Made by a program: the position numbers and the translations under genes. From Streptomyces sclerotialus (GTDB lineage Bacteria; Actinomycetota; Actinomycetes; Streptomycetales; Streptomycetaceae), in NCBI RefSeq assembly GCF_040907265.1, contig NZ_JBFOHP010000002.1, positions 6,820,001 to 6,884,000 of the forward strand: 64,000 bases of DNA, read 5' to 3'. The notes beneath the pieces were generated by a model. The model was not told where the DNA came from. It was given only the letters and a program-made list of their open reading frames with translations, and ran no database searches. Below, in pieces: positions 51,792 to 61,627 of the stretch (positions are counted from its first letter, which is position 1; every line of letters starts with the position of its first letter).

Positions 51792-53843
51792 TCACCGCTC
51801 AGGGCGGGGCTGCCGCAGGACGGCGACCTCCCGGGGCGGCAGGACCAGGCCGTCGTCCGCCGCCGGGCCGGCGAGCACGTCGCCCGTCAGGCCGGGCAGC
51901 GCGACGGGTTCGTCGGTGCGGTTGACCAGGAACAGATAGCGGTTCGCCGCGTCCCGACGCACCGTCAGTTCCACCGCGCCGGCCGCTGCCGAGGGCAGTT
52001 CACCGGTCACCCCGGCAGGCGCCAGCAGCTCGGGCAGCAGTCCGGTGAGACCGTCGGCGCCGAGGCGGGTGGAGACGTACGTGGCCGAGCCCCGCCCCGG
52101 CGTACGGCGGGTCACCGCGGCGCGTGCCGCGTACGCCCCGGTGCGGTACCGGGCGAGGACTTCCACGTCGGGCGCGGTGACGGTGATGCGGTCGGTCCAC
52201 AGCGTGCCGGTCGTCGCGTTGTCGAGGGCGACGGACTCGCCGTCCGGCAGCGGCCCGAACTCCTCGACGCGGATGCCGAGCAGGTCGCGCAGGGCGCCGG
52301 GGTAGCCGCCCAGCCAGATGTGGTCGTTCTCGTCGACGATGCCGGAGAAGTAGGTGGTGACGAGGTGGCCGCCGCCCTCCACGTAGTGGGTCAGTTCCTT
52401 GGCGAGCGCGGCGGGGACGACGTGCAGTACGGGCGCGATCACGAGGTCGTACGTGGCGAGGTCGGTGCGGTGCGCGGGCACGACGTCGGTACGGATGCCG
52501 AGGCGGAGCAGCGCCGAGTACCAGTCGAGGGCTTCGCGGTGGTAGGCGAGGCGGGACGTGGGGTGGGAGTCCTGTTCACTCGCCCACCACGAGTCCCAGT
52601 CGAAGAGCACCGCGACGCGGGCCGGCTCACGCTCGGAGCCGGCCACCGGCGCGAGCGCCCGCAGCGTCCGGCCGAGGCCGGTGACCGCGCGGAACACCTC
52701 GCTGTCGGGCCCGGCGTGCGGCACCATCGCCGAGTGGTACTTCTCCGCGCCCGCCGCGGACTGCCGCCACTGGAAGAAGCACACGGCGTCGGCGCCGTGC
52801 GCGACGTGCAGCAGCGAGTCGCGGGCGAGGTCACCCGGGCGCTTGGGCACGTTGACGGGCTGCCAGTTCACCGCGCTGGTGGAGTGCTCCATCAGGAACC
52901 ACGGCCGGTGGCCCGCGATGCCGGAGGTGAGGTTGGCGGAGAAGGACAGCTCGTCACGGTCCTGCGGGCCGGGCACGACGTAGTGGTCGTTGGCGACGAA
53001 GTCGACCTCGCCGGCCCAGTCGGCGTAGTCCATGCCCTTGATGCCGGGCATGACCATGAAGTTGGTGGTGACGGGCACGTCCGGGGTGATCTCCCGCAGT
53101 ACCTCCCGCTCCGCGCGCAGATGGTCCTTGAGCGCATCGGAGGAGAACCGCTTGAAGTCCAGTTGCTGTGTCGGATTGGGGTGGGAGGCGGCGAGCCGCG
53201 GGGGCAGGATCTGCTCCCAGTCGCTGTAGTGCTGTGACCAGAAGGACGTGCCCCAGGCGTCGTTGAGCGCGTCGAGCGTGGCGTAGCGTGCGCGCAGCCA
53301 GGCACGGAAGGCACGCGCGGCGTCGTCGGAGTAGTCGTAGACGTTGTGGCAGCCCAGCTCGTTGTTGACGTGCCAGGCCGCGAGCGCGGGGTGGCCGGCG
53401 TACCGGGTGGCGAGGGTGCGCACGAGACGCAGTGCGTGGGTGCGGAAGACCGGCGAGGTGGGCCGCCAGTGCTGCCGCGCGCCCGGCCACACCGTCTCAC
53501 CGGTGGCGGTCACCGGGAGGACCTCCGGGTGCGCTGTGGTGAGCCAGGGCGGCGGGGACGCGGTGGCGGTGGCCAGGTCGGCCCGGATACCGCCTTCGTG
53601 GAGGAGGTCCATCACCTCGTCGAGCCAGCCGAAGTCCCAGGTGTGCTCGGCCGGCTGGAGGCGGGCCCAGGAGAAGATCCCCAGGGAGACGATGTTCACG
53701 CCGGCCTCGCGCATCAGCCGGACGTCCTCCTCCCACACCGCCCGTGGCCACTGCTCGGGGTTGTAGTCGGCGCCGTAGGAGAGACGCGGGGTGCCGTCGC
53801 TGCCCGGTGCGTAGGGGAACCGGGACGGGTGGCGGGAGGTCAT
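51792..53843 (-). CDS. GH42 beta-galactosidase
   Basis: 683 aa from ATG 53843 with GGAAGGA upstream. The barrel starts with LSYGADYNPEQWPRAVWEED and IVSLGIFSWARLQPAEHTWD. The acid/base is Glu162 (HVNNELGCHN) and the nucleophile Glu319 (WFLMEHSTSAVNW). The trimerisation and small beta domains complete the usual length. No signal peptide is present, so it should act in the cytoplasm on imported galacto-oligosaccharides released by the GH30 enzyme. Confidence 0.93.
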   Translation of the reverse strand: MTSRHPSRFPYAPGSDGTPRLSYGADYNPEQWPRAVWEEDVRLMREAGVNIVSLGIFSWARLQPAEHTWDFGWLDEVMDLLHEGGIRADLATATASPPPWLTTAHPEVLPVTATGETVWPGARQHWRPTSPVFRTHALRLVRTLATRYAGHPALAAWHVNNELGCHNVYDYSDDAARAFRAWLRARYATLDALNDAWGTSFWSQHYSDWEQILPPRLAASHPNPTQQLDFKRFSSDALKDHLRAEREVLREITPDVPVTTNFMVMPGIKGMDYADWAGEVDFVANDHYVVPGPQDRDELSFSANLTSGIAGHRPWFLMEHSTSAVNWQPVNVPKRPGDLARDSLLHVAHGADAVCFFQWRQSAAGAEKYHSAMVPHAGPDSEVFRAVTGLGRTLRALAPVAGSEREPARVAVLFDWDSWWASEQDSHPTSRLAYHREALDWYSALLRLGIRTDVVPAHRTDLATYDLVIAPVLHVVPAALAKELTHYVEGGGHLVTTYFSGIVDENDHIWLGGYPGALRDLLGIRVEEFGPLPDGESVALDNATTGTLWTDRITVTAPDVEVLARYRTGAYAARAAVTRRTPGRGSATYVSTRLGADGLTGLLPELLAPAGVTGELPSAAAGAVELTVRRDAANRYLFLVNRTDEPVALPGLTGDVLAGPAADDGLVLPPREVAVLRQPRPER

Positions 53844-53884
53844 GCGGGTCCTTCCGGTGGTGTTCGGGTGCGGCCGGGCTGCGG

Positions 53885-55240
53885 TCACTTCCGGACGGTG
53901 AAGCCCTGCTCCGTGCCGTACTTGGCGGACGCGTCCTGCCATGCCTTCAGGCCCTCGGACAGCGGGGTGCCGGAGACGTAGGCCTTGCCGACGGTGTCGT
54001 TGAAGACCGAGTTGGCGTACACCTGGTACGGCAGGTACTTCCAGTCGGTGCCGACGTTCGCCGCGGCCTCGGCGAAGACCTTGTTGGCCTGCTGCCCGCC
54101 GAAGTACGGGAATTCGGTGTTCCGGAACTCCTCGGAGTTCAGGTCCTCGGTGGTCGCCGGGAACGCCCCGCCGTCGATGCGGGTCTGCACGCCCTTGCCG
54201 GCGTTGGCGTACTCCACGAACGCGTAGGCGAGTTCCTTGTTCTTGCCGAGTGTGGGCAGGGCGAGGGAGCTGCCGCCGTTCTCCGCGCCGGCCTCGGCGC
54301 CCTCGGTCCACTGCGGCAGCGGCGCCGCGCGCCAGTCGCCCGCGGCGTCCCGCACGCCGGACGCGAAGTTGGCGGGCATCCAGGAGCCGGCCGGCAGGGT
54401 GGCGAGGGTGCCGTCACCGAGCGCCTTGTACCAGTCGTCGCTCCAGGGCGTGAAGGACGCGAGGAGCTTCTCGTCGATGAGCTGCTGCCAGGTTCTGGTG
54501 TACTGCCGCGCGCCCCGGTCGGTGAAGTCGATGCGGACCTTCGTGCCGTCGACCTGGTACGGGTGCGACCCGGCCTGCCACAGCAGGCTGGTGGTCAGGC
54601 CCGCGTCACCGTTGTCGCTGGTGATGTACGCCTTCGGGTTCGCCTTGTGCAGCTTGCGCGCGGCCTCGACGTACTCGTCCCAGGTGGTGGGCACCTCGAT
54701 GGCGTACTTGTCGAAGACCTTCTTGTTGTAGAAGAGCGCCATCGGCCCGGAGTCCATCGGCAGGCCGTAGATGCCGGCACCCGACTTCACGGAGTTCCAC
54801 GGGCCGGGGGAGTAGGCGCCGGCGAGCTTGCCGGCGCCGAAGGCGCGCAGGTCGGTGACGGACTTGGTCAGCGCGTACTGGCCGAGTGCGTAGTACTCGA
54901 TCTGCGCGACGTCGGGGACGCCCTTCTCCGCGGAGATCGCGTTCTCGAGTGCGGTGTACTGGTCGTTGTTGGTACCCGCGTTGACCAGGTTCACGTGGAC
55001 GCCGGGGTGTTCCTTCTCGAAGTCGGCGGCGACCTTCTTCAGCGTGGGCTCCCACGCCCACACGGTGAGGGTGCCGCCCTTCTTCAGGGCCTTCCGGATG
55101 TCCGCCGGGCCGACCTGCTTCTGAGCGGCTCCGGTGGCACCGTCGCCCGAGCCGCCGCAGGCGGTGGCCCCGAGAGCGAGGACGCAGGCGAGCACCGTGC
55201 CGCGCAGCCGGCGGCGGAGGGGAAGAGAGTATGCGGGCAT
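53885..55240 (-). CDS. Extracellular sugar-binding lipoprotein of ABC importer
   Basis: 451 aa. Lipoprotein signal with lipobox GATAC, modified Cys28. The mature protein follows the MalE/UgpB pattern: GTLTVWAWEPTLKKVAADFE then KEHPGVHVNLVNAGTNNDQY, LPMDSGPMALFYNKKVFDKY and the late SEEFRNTEFPYFGGQQANKV. It captures galacto-oligosaccharides (inference from the GH30/GH42 partners) and delivers them to the two permeases encoded upstream in the same operon. Confidence 0.92.
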   Translation of the reverse strand: MPAYSLPLRRRLRGTVLACVLALGATACGGSGDGATGAAQKQVGPADIRKALKKGGTLTVWAWEPTLKKVAADFEKEHPGVHVNLVNAGTNNDQYTALENAISAEKGVPDVAQIEYYALGQYALTKSVTDLRAFGAGKLAGAYSPGPWNSVKSGAGIYGLPMDSGPMALFYNKKVFDKYAIEVPTTWDEYVEAARKLHKANPKAYITSDNGDAGLTTSLLWQAGSHPYQVDGTKVRIDFTDRGARQYTRTWQQLIDEKLLASFTPWSDDWYKALGDGTLATLPAGSWMPANFASGVRDAAGDWRAAPLPQWTEGAEAGAENGGSSLALPTLGKNKELAYAFVEYANAGKGVQTRIDGGAFPATTEDLNSEEFRNTEFPYFGGQQANKVFAEAAANVGTDWKYLPYQVYANSVFNDTVGKAYVSGTPLSEGLKAWQDASAKYGTEQGFTVRK

Positions 55241-55247
55241 CGTGTGA

Positions 55248-56192
55248 TCACTCCTTGACGCTTCCGGCGGCGAGTCCGGACTGCCAGTACTTCTGGAGCA
55301 GCAGGAAGGCGGCGATCAGCGGCACGACGGTGAGCAGCGAGCCGGTGACGACCAGGTGGAAGACGGCCTCGCCGCCGGCCGTGGCGGCCTGCGCGTTCCA
55401 GCTGCTGAGGCCGAGGGTCAGCGGGTACCAGTCCGGGTCCTTGAGCATGATCAGCGGCAGGAAGTAGTTGTTCCAGGTCGCCACCGTCGTGAACAGCAGG
55501 ACGGTGACGGTGCCGGGCGCGAGCAGCGGCAGGGCGACCCGGAAGAAGGTGCGCAGCTCGCCCGCGCCGTCGATGCGGGCGGCCTCCATCAGCTCGGCGG
55601 GGATCGCCTCGGCGGCGAACACCCACATCAGGTAGAGGCCGAACGGCGAGATCAGCGACGGGATGATGACCGCCCACGGGGTGTCGGTCAGGCCCATCTC
55701 GCTGAACATGAGGAAGGTCGGCACCGCGAGGGCCGTCCCCGGTACGGCGACCGCGCCGATGACGACCGCGAGGACGGCGCGCTTGCCGGGGAAGTCGAAC
55801 GTGGCGAGCGCGTATCCGCCGAGGACGGCCAGGAAGGTGGCGCCGCCCGCGCCGAGGGCCACGTACAGGAGGGTGTTGAGCAGCCATCGGACGAAGACGC
55901 CGTCCTGGTACGTGAACGTGGCGGCGACGTTGTCCCACAGGGCGAAGTCGCCGTCGAACCACAGGCCGAACGAACCGGCCAGGCCCTGCTGTGTCTTCGT
56001 CGCGCTCAGCAGCAGCCACACCAGCGGTAGCAGGCTGTAGAGCAGGACGAGGCCGGTGAGGAGGGTGAGCGGGACACTGCGCCGGGGGCGGCCGGGGGTG
56101 TGGCGGCGCGGCGCCCGCGGGCGGGGCGGGCGGCTCGCGGGTCTGTGGGGTGGTGTGCCGGGCCGGGAGGCGGTGGTGGCGGGGCCGCTCAT
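55248..56192 (-). CDS. Carbohydrate ABC permease, MalG type
   Basis: 314 aa. Pro/Arg-rich cytoplasmic N-terminus, then about six membrane spans starting at VPLTLLTGLVLLYSLLPLVW. The EAA loop is LMEAARIDGAGELRTFFRVA then LPLLAPG, followed by TTVATWNNYFLPLI. The binding-protein gene follows seven bases downstream and the partner permease precedes it by four. It forms the channel with the MalF-type subunit. Confidence 0.92.
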   Translation of the reverse strand: MSGPATTASRPGTPPHRPASRPPRPRAPRRHTPGRPRRSVPLTLLTGLVLLYSLLPLVWLLLSATKTQQGLAGSFGLWFDGDFALWDNVAATFTYQDGVFVRWLLNTLLYVALGAGGATFLAVLGGYALATFDFPGKRAVLAVVIGAVAVPGTALAVPTFLMFSEMGLTDTPWAVIIPSLISPFGLYLMWVFAAEAIPAELMEAARIDGAGELRTFFRVALPLLAPGTVTVLLFTTVATWNNYFLPLIMLKDPDWYPLTLGLSSWNAQAATAGGEAVFHLVVTGSLLTVVPLIAAFLLLQKYWQSGLAAGSVKE

Positions 56193-56196
56193 CGGT

Positions 56197-57144
56197 TCAC
56201 GCTCCCTTGCGCATGCCGCGCAGCTGGACGACGTAGGCGACGGCCATGGTGATCAGGCCCATGACGATGGCGACCGTCGCGGAGTAGTTGTGCTGCCGGC
56301 CCGAGAAGGACAGTGAGTACGTGTAGAGGTTGGGGGTGTACGAGGTGGTGATGGCGTTCGGGGCGAGGTTCTGCAGGATGCTGGGCTCGTTGAAGAGCTG
56401 GAAGCTGCCGATCACCGAGAAGACAGCGGCGATGACGAGGGCGCCGCGGATGGCCGGGAGCTTGATGGCCGTGATGACACGGAGCTGGCCCGCGCCGTCG
56501 AGCTCCGCCGCCTCGTAGAGCGAGTGCGGGACGACGCGCAGCGCGGCGTACAGGATGAGCATGTTGTAGCCCGCGAACTCCCAGGTCACGATGTTGCCGA
56601 GGGAGGCGAGGACCAGATCGGGCGAGAGCGGGTCGGGCAGTGAGATGCCGAACGCGTCGTTCAGGTCGCCGACCAGGCCGAAGCGGGTGCCGTACAGGAA
56701 GCCCCACATGAGGGAGGCGACGACGGCGGGTACCGCGTACGGCAGGAAGACCGAGATCCGGAAGAAGTCCTTGCCGTAGAGGCGTCCGCTGTCGAGGGCG
56801 AGCGCGGCGAACAGGGCGATGCCCAGCATGATCGGCACCTGTACGGCGAGGAAGAGGGAGACGCGCCCCAGCCCGGCCCAGAACTCGCTGTCCCCGAGCG
56901 CCTGTCGGTAGTTCTCCAGGCCCACGAAGGCGGTGCCGCCGATGAGCTGGTCGCGGAACAGGCTCAGGTAGCCGGAGTACGCGAGCGGCGCGAGGAAGAC
57001 CAGGGCGAAGACGGTCACGAAGGGGCCGAGGAAACCCCATCCCACGAGGGCGCGGCGGCTGCGTGCGGGGGAGCGGCGGCCGCCTCGTGCCGGTGGTCTG
57101 TCCGGGCGCCGCCCTGCGGCCGCCGATGGTTGCAGCGTCGTCAT
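56197..57144 (-). CDS. Carbohydrate ABC permease, MalF type
   Basis: 315 aa from ATG 57144; GAGGG lies seven bases upstream, better spaced than for GTG 57147. Six membrane spans and an EAA loop (LYEAAELDGAGQLRVITAIK, then LPAIRGAL) identify the permease. First gene of the galactan operon. The operator pair at 57186-57259 lies between it and the LacI gene. No ATPase gene is in the locus, so a shared MsiK-type ATPase is expected. Confidence 0.92.
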   Translation of the reverse strand: MTTLQPSAAAGRRPDRPPARGGRRSPARSRRALVGWGFLGPFVTVFALVFLAPLAYSGYLSLFRDQLIGGTAFVGLENYRQALGDSEFWAGLGRVSLFLAVQVPIMLGIALFAALALDSGRLYGKDFFRISVFLPYAVPAVVASLMWGFLYGTRFGLVGDLNDAFGISLPDPLSPDLVLASLGNIVTWEFAGYNMLILYAALRVVPHSLYEAAELDGAGQLRVITAIKLPAIRGALVIAAVFSVIGSFQLFNEPSILQNLAPNAITTSYTPNLYTYSLSFSGRQHNYSATVAIVMGLITMAVAYVVQLRGMRKGA

Positions 57145-57185
57145 CACGCGTCCCTCGCTCGTTGGTTCCCACGGGCGGCAGCTCG

Positions 57186-57259
57186 ATGTTTACGCAAACA
57201 TCGTGGCGCGCGAAGGGGCCTTCGCGGGCTGCCGCAAGGTGTTATGTTTGCGTAAACAT
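57186..57259. promoter_or_regulatory. Two identical 16-bp LacI operators, 58 bp apart
   Basis: ATGTTTACGCAAACAT (57186-57201) and its exact inverse ATGTTTGCGTAAACAT (57244-57259) are near-perfect palindromes of the LacI-family CGTAAACG type. They sit between the permease and LacI genes, one near each promoter. Their spacing would allow looping or joint occupancy by two dimers. Confidence 0.9.
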
Positions 57260-57346
57260 TCGGTGGCGGCATGTCTACACTGCGTCGCTGACGGCGGTCA
57301 AGGGTCGTCGCTCGGCAGCGGAACGGCGCAACGGGTGAGGGAGACG

Positions 57347-58405
57347 GTGGAAGCAACGGACAGCGCCCCGGCGCGGGGCAGGACCGGCACCTGGCGCGGT
57401 ACGCAGAACGCGTCCATGGCCGACGTCGCGCGGGTCGCGGGCGTCTCCTCGCAGACGGTGTCCCGCGTCGCGAACGGCTTCGCCGGCGTCAACGAGGAGA
57501 CCCGGCAGCGGGTCCTCGCCGCGATGAAGGAACTGGGCTACCGCCCCAACAGCGCGGCACGCGCCCTCAAGCGCGGCGACTTCCGCACCATCGGCGTCAT
57601 CACCTTCACGCTCTCCACCACGGGCAACGTCCGCACACTGGAGGCGATCGCCACCTCAGCGGCGGAGGAGGGCTACGCGGTCACCCTGCTCCCCGTCGCC
57701 GTGCCCAGCCAGGACGAAGTACGCGGTGCCTTCACGCGGTTGGGCGAGCTCGCCGTCGACGCGGTCATCGTCATCATGGAGGTGCACCTCCTGGACGCCG
57801 CCCGCCTCACGCTGCCACCGCACGTGACGGTCGTCGTGGCGGACTCGGACGCCGGCGACCGCTACACCGTCGTCGACACCGACCAGACGGGCGGCACCCG
57901 GGCCGCCGTCCGCCACCTGCTCGACCTGGGCCACCGCACGGTGTGGCACCTGGCGGGGCCCGAGGAGTCCTACGCCGCACAGCGCAGGTCCGACGCCTGG
58001 CGGGCCGCGCTGGCCGAGGCGGGCCGCGCCGTGCCCGAGCCGGTGCGCGGCGACTGGACCGCCGAGTCCGGATACCGCGCCGGACTCCGCATCGCCGAAC
58101 AGCGCGACTGCACCGCCGTGTTCGCCGCCAACGACCAGATGGCCCTCGGCCTCCTCCGCGCCCTCCACGAGCGCGGCCGCTCGGTCCCCCACGACGTCTC
58201 CGTCATCGGCTTCGACGACATCCCGGAAGCCGGCTCCTTCCTGCCGCCCCTGACCACCGTCCACCAGGACTTCGCCGAGGTGGGCCGCCGCTGCGTCGAG
58301 GGAGTGCTCCGCCAGGTCCGCCGGAACGAACCGGCCCGCGGCACGACCCTCGTACCGACCCGCCTCGTGGTACGCGAGAGCACGACGCCGCCGCCGGAAC
58401 GGTAG
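57347..58405 (+). CDS. LacI-family repressor of the galactan operon
   Basis: 352 aa from GTG 57347 (GAGGGAG upstream; GTG 57335 is possible). HTH SMADVARVAGVSSQTVSRVA with NGFAGVNEETRQRVLAAM and the hinge RPNSAARALKRGDFRTIGVI. Effector domain ends with VIGFDDIPEAGSFLPPLTTV. It is divergent from the ABC/GH42/GH30 operon and matches the two operators at 57186-57259. Galactose or a galacto-oligosaccharide is the likely inducer. Confidence 0.92.
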   Translation: MEATDSAPARGRTGTWRGTQNASMADVARVAGVSSQTVSRVANGFAGVNEETRQRVLAAMKELGYRPNSAARALKRGDFRTIGVITFTLSTTGNVRTLEAIATSAAEEGYAVTLLPVAVPSQDEVRGAFTRLGELAVDAVIVIMEVHLLDAARLTLPPHVTVVVADSDAGDRYTVVDTDQTGGTRAAVRHLLDLGHRTVWHLAGPEESYAAQRRSDAWRAALAEAGRAVPEPVRGDWTAESGYRAGLRIAEQRDCTAVFAANDQMALGLLRALHERGRSVPHDVSVIGFDDIPEAGSFLPPLTTVHQDFAEVGRRCVEGVLRQVRRNEPARGTTLVPTRLVVRESTTPPPER

Positions 58406-58572
58406 TCCGCGAGGGGCAGCACACCGCCGCGCGCACGGCTCCGCTTCGGCATCCGTTCGGGGCGTACCCGACGCCTGGCTGATACCTGCGGTGATTGCCG
58501 GGCACCCGGTCGATACCACCTCGACCCGCAGACCCGCTACCCCGCACGACCGGACAGACGTGAGGCGAAACA

Positions 58573-60921
58573 GTGACCTCGACCTCGAACCCTGATGACG
58601 GCAGCCCCCGGCAGCTGCGCTCTCCCACGGCCACGCACTGGGGCAACTACGAGGTCGTCACGGACAGTGACGGTGACGTCAAGGCGCTGGAGCCCGCGGC
58701 GGACGACCCCCGCCCCTCGCCCATCGGGCGGGGCGTGGCGGCCGCCCACCACGCCCCCAACCGGATCCTCCAGCCCATGGTGCGCCGGGGCTGGCTGGAG
58801 CACGGGCCGCGGTACGACGGCGGCGGCCGGGGCGCCGAGCCCTTCGTCCCCGTCTCCTGGGACGACGCCGCCGGACTGATCGCCGCCGAGCTGGACCGGG
58901 TACGCCACACGTACGGCAACGAGGCGATCTACGGCGGGTCGTACGGGTGGGGGAGCGCGGGGCGGTTCCACCACGCCCAGAGCCAGGTGCACCGCTTCCT
59001 GAACGTCCTCGGCGGATTCACCTCCTCCGTCGGCTCCTACAGCGCCGCGGCCATGGAAGCGGTCATGCCGCACGTGATCGGCGGCGGGCCGTGGAACGCC
59101 GTCGAGCAGAGTCCGCTCTGGCAGGAGATCGCCGACCACGGTGAGCTGGTCGTCTCCTTCGGCGGCCTGGCCGCCAGGAACGCCCAGGCGAACTCCGGCG
59201 GGGTCGGCCGCCACCAGAACGTCGACCAGCAGCGGCGCTGCCGGGACAACGGCGTGGCGTTCGTCAACGTCTCGCCGTGGCGGTCGGACGCGGACGACGC
59301 GCTCGAAGCGGAGTGGGTGCCACTGCGGCCCAACACCGATGTGCCGCTCATGCTCGCGCTGGCGTACGTACTGATCACGGAGGAGCGGTACGACGCCGAT
59401 TTCGTGCGGCGGTGCTGCACGGGCTTCGAGGTGTTCGAGCGGTACGTGCTGGGCCGGAGCGACGGCCTCCCCAAGGCCCCGGGCTGGGCCGCGGAACTCA
59501 CCGGCGTCGACGCCGCCACCATCATCCGCCTGGCCAGGCGGATCGCCCGGCACCGCACCGTCCTCAACGTCAGCCTCTCCGTCCAGCGGCAGGACCACGG
59601 CGAGCAGCCGTACTGGACGGCCACCGTGCTGGCGGCACTCTCCGGCTCGATGGGACGCCCGGGCGGGGGCTTCGCCGCCGCGCTGGGCATCTCGCAGACC
59701 GGGGTGGAGCGCCGGCGGCACGCCGTCGCCGCCCTGCCCCAGGGCCACAACCCCGTCGAGACGTTCATCCCGGTCGCGCGCATCGCCGACATGCTGCTGC
59801 ACCCGGGAGAGCCGTTCGACTACGACGGCCGACGGCTCAGCTACCCGGACATCCGGCTCGTCTACTGGGCCGGCGGCAACCCCTTCCACCACCACCAGGA
59901 CCTGAACCGCCTGGTCCGGGCCTGGCAGCGCCCGGAAACCGTCATCTGCCACGAGCCCTGGTGGAACCCGCTGGCCCGCCACTGCGACATCGTGCTGCCC
60001 GCCGCGACCATGCTGGAACGCAACGACTTCGCCGCCGGCAAGACCGACCTGACGCTCTCCGCCATGCACCGGGCCACCGAACCGCCGGGGCAGAGCCGCA
60101 CCGACTACGACGCCTTCGCCACGATCGCCGGGAAGCTGGGGCTGCAGAAGGAGTTCACCGAGGGGCGGTCGGCGGACGAGTGGGTCGAGGAACTGTACGA
60201 GCGGACCCGCGACCGGCTGGCCGACGACGGCGTGACCCTCCCCGAGTTCGCGGAGTTCTGGGCGGACGGACGGGGGCACCTCGTCACACCGCCGCCGCAG
60301 GACCGGCCCAATCAGTACAGGCTCCTGCGGGAAGACCCCGACACCCATCCGCTCGCCACGCCGTCCGGCCGCATCGAGGTGTTCTCCCGGACGGTCGCCG
60401 GTTTCGGTTACGACGACTGCCCGGGCCATCCCGTGTGGCTGGAGCCCCGCGAATGGGAGGGCGACGCACAGCGGCGCCACCCCTTCGACCTGATCTCACC
60501 GCAGCCCGCGCACCGGCTGCACAGCCAGTACGACCACGGCACGCACAGCAGGTCGGCCAAGGTACGGGACCGGGAAGCCCTGACGGTCAACCGCCAGGAC
60601 GCCGCCGCACGCGGGATCGCGGACGGCGACGTGGTGCGGGTCTACAACGACCGGGGCGCGTGCCTCGCCGGCGCCGTGCTGTCCGACGACATCCGCCCCG
60701 GTGTCCTCGCCCTGCCGACCGGCGCCTGGTACGACCCGGCCGGCACCCGCGCCGACGGCAGCCTTGACAAGCACGGCAACCCCAACGTGCTCACCCGGGA
60801 CATCGGTACGTCCCGCCTCGCCCAGGGGCCGACGTCCGGTACCACCCTCGTCGACATCGAACGCTACGACGGCGAACCGCTCCCGGTGACGGCCTTCGAC
60901 CCGGCGCGGACCTGTCCCTGA
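58573..60921 (+). CDS. Molybdopterin-dependent reductase, BisC/TorA/DMSO-reductase type
   Basis: 782 aa from GTG 58573. A type III DMSO-reductase-family enzyme: WDDAAGLIAAELDRVRHTYG, then GSYGWGSAGRFHHAQSQVHR, in which Ser128 is the expected Mo ligand. Later landmarks are YWAGGNPFHHHQDLNRLVRA, the CHEPWWNPLARHCDIVLPAA loop and the C-terminal molybdopterin-binding barrel (SPQPAHRLHSQYDHGTHSRS). No Tat signal or Fe-S cluster motif is present, so it resembles cytoplasmic biotin-sulfoxide reductase more than periplasmic TorA. It reduces an S- or N-oxide; the natural substrate is unknown. Confidence 0.88.
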   Translation: MTSTSNPDDGSPRQLRSPTATHWGNYEVVTDSDGDVKALEPAADDPRPSPIGRGVAAAHHAPNRILQPMVRRGWLEHGPRYDGGGRGAEPFVPVSWDDAAGLIAAELDRVRHTYGNEAIYGGSYGWGSAGRFHHAQSQVHRFLNVLGGFTSSVGSYSAAAMEAVMPHVIGGGPWNAVEQSPLWQEIADHGELVVSFGGLAARNAQANSGGVGRHQNVDQQRRCRDNGVAFVNVSPWRSDADDALEAEWVPLRPNTDVPLMLALAYVLITEERYDADFVRRCCTGFEVFERYVLGRSDGLPKAPGWAAELTGVDAATIIRLARRIARHRTVLNVSLSVQRQDHGEQPYWTATVLAALSGSMGRPGGGFAAALGISQTGVERRRHAVAALPQGHNPVETFIPVARIADMLLHPGEPFDYDGRRLSYPDIRLVYWAGGNPFHHHQDLNRLVRAWQRPETVICHEPWWNPLARHCDIVLPAATMLERNDFAAGKTDLTLSAMHRATEPPGQSRTDYDAFATIAGKLGLQKEFTEGRSADEWVEELYERTRDRLADDGVTLPEFAEFWADGRGHLVTPPPQDRPNQYRLLREDPDTHPLATPSGRIEVFSRTVAGFGYDDCPGHPVWLEPREWEGDAQRRHPFDLISPQPAHRLHSQYDHGTHSRSAKVRDREALTVNRQDAAARGIADGDVVRVYNDRGACLAGAVLSDDIRPGVLALPTGAWYDPAGTRADGSLDKHGNPNVLTRDIGTSRLAQGPTSGTTLVDIERYDGEPLPVTAFDPARTCP

Positions 60922-60939
60922 CCGCCGTCGGCGGCGGCG

Positions 60940-61515
60940 TCAGACGTTGACGCCGTAGTCCGTGGCGATACCGGCCAGGCCGGACGCGTAACCCTGGCCG
61001 ACGGCGCGGAACTTCCACTCCCCGCCGTGCCGGTACAGCTCGCCGAAGACCATCGCCGTCTCCGTCGCGGCGTCCTCGCTCAGGTCGTAACGGGCGATCT
61101 CCTGGCCGTCCGCCTGATTGACCACCCGGATGTAGGCGTTGCGTACCTGGCCGAAGTTCTGCGCGCGGGCCTCGGCGTCGTGGATGGAGACCGGGAACAC
61201 GACCCTGGCCACGTCCGCCGGCACGGCGGCGAGGTCGACCTTGATCTGCTCGTCGTCGCCCTCGCCCTCGCCGGTGAGGTTGTCACCGGTGTGCTCGACC
61301 GAGCCGTCCGGGCTCTTGAGGTTGTTGTAGAAGACGAAGTGCTGGTCGGAGACGACCTTGCCGGACTCGCCGCAGAGCAGTGCGCTGGCGTCGAGGTCGT
61401 GGTCGGTGCCCGTGGTGGTACGGACGTCCCAGCCCAGGCCGATGACGACCGCGGTCAGCCCCGGTGCTTCCTTGCTGAGTGAGACATTGCCGCCCTTGGC
61501 CAGGGTGATCGCCAC
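60940..61515 (-). CDS. terD: TerD-family stress protein
   Basis: 191 aa from GTG 61515, behind GGAGGAG. TerD fold with the Ca2+-binding loops [13 protein letters not shown] and [20 protein letters not shown], and the strand [20 protein letters not shown]. TerD proteins are linked to tellurite resistance and to morphological and Ca2+ responses in streptomycetes. It is monocistronic here. The leader has repeated gttcgcatcg elements (about 61552-61580) and a 6-4-6 palindrome at 61591-61606. Confidence 0.92.
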   Translation of the reverse strand: MAITLAKGGNVSLSKEAPGLTAVVIGLGWDVRTTTGTDHDLDASALLCGESGKVVSDQHFVFYNNLKSPDGSVEHTGDNLTGEGEGDDEQIKVDLAAVPADVARVVFPVSIHDAEARAQNFGQVRNAYIRVVNQADGQEIARYDLSEDAATETAMVFGELYRHGGEWKFRAVGQGYASGLAGIATDYGVNV

Positions 61516-61590
61516 GTCGCTCTCCTCCGTCGGTGTTCCGTGATCCGTCGTTCGCATCGTGCGCGTCGTTCGCATCGTTCGCACGCAAAA

Positions 61591-61606
61591 TCTACAACAC
61601 TGTAGA
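61591..61606. promoter_or_regulatory. Palindrome upstream of terD
   Basis: TCTACA-ACAC-TGTAGA, a perfect 6-4-6 inverted repeat 76 bp upstream of the terD start. Its AT-rich core and position suit a repressor site overlapping the promoter. The regulator is unknown. Confidence 0.55.
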
Positions 61607-61627
61607 AGATCACGGCGATCGTGCCCC

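Noticed and set aside
51792..54311. Longer GH42 start reaching into the binding-protein gene
   Set aside because: The frame is open by chance; ATG 53843 has a good ribosome-binding site and matches the family N-terminus.
58573..60921. Periplasmic TorA or DmsA identity for the molybdoenzyme
   Set aside because: No Tat signal or iron-sulfur motif at the N-terminus.
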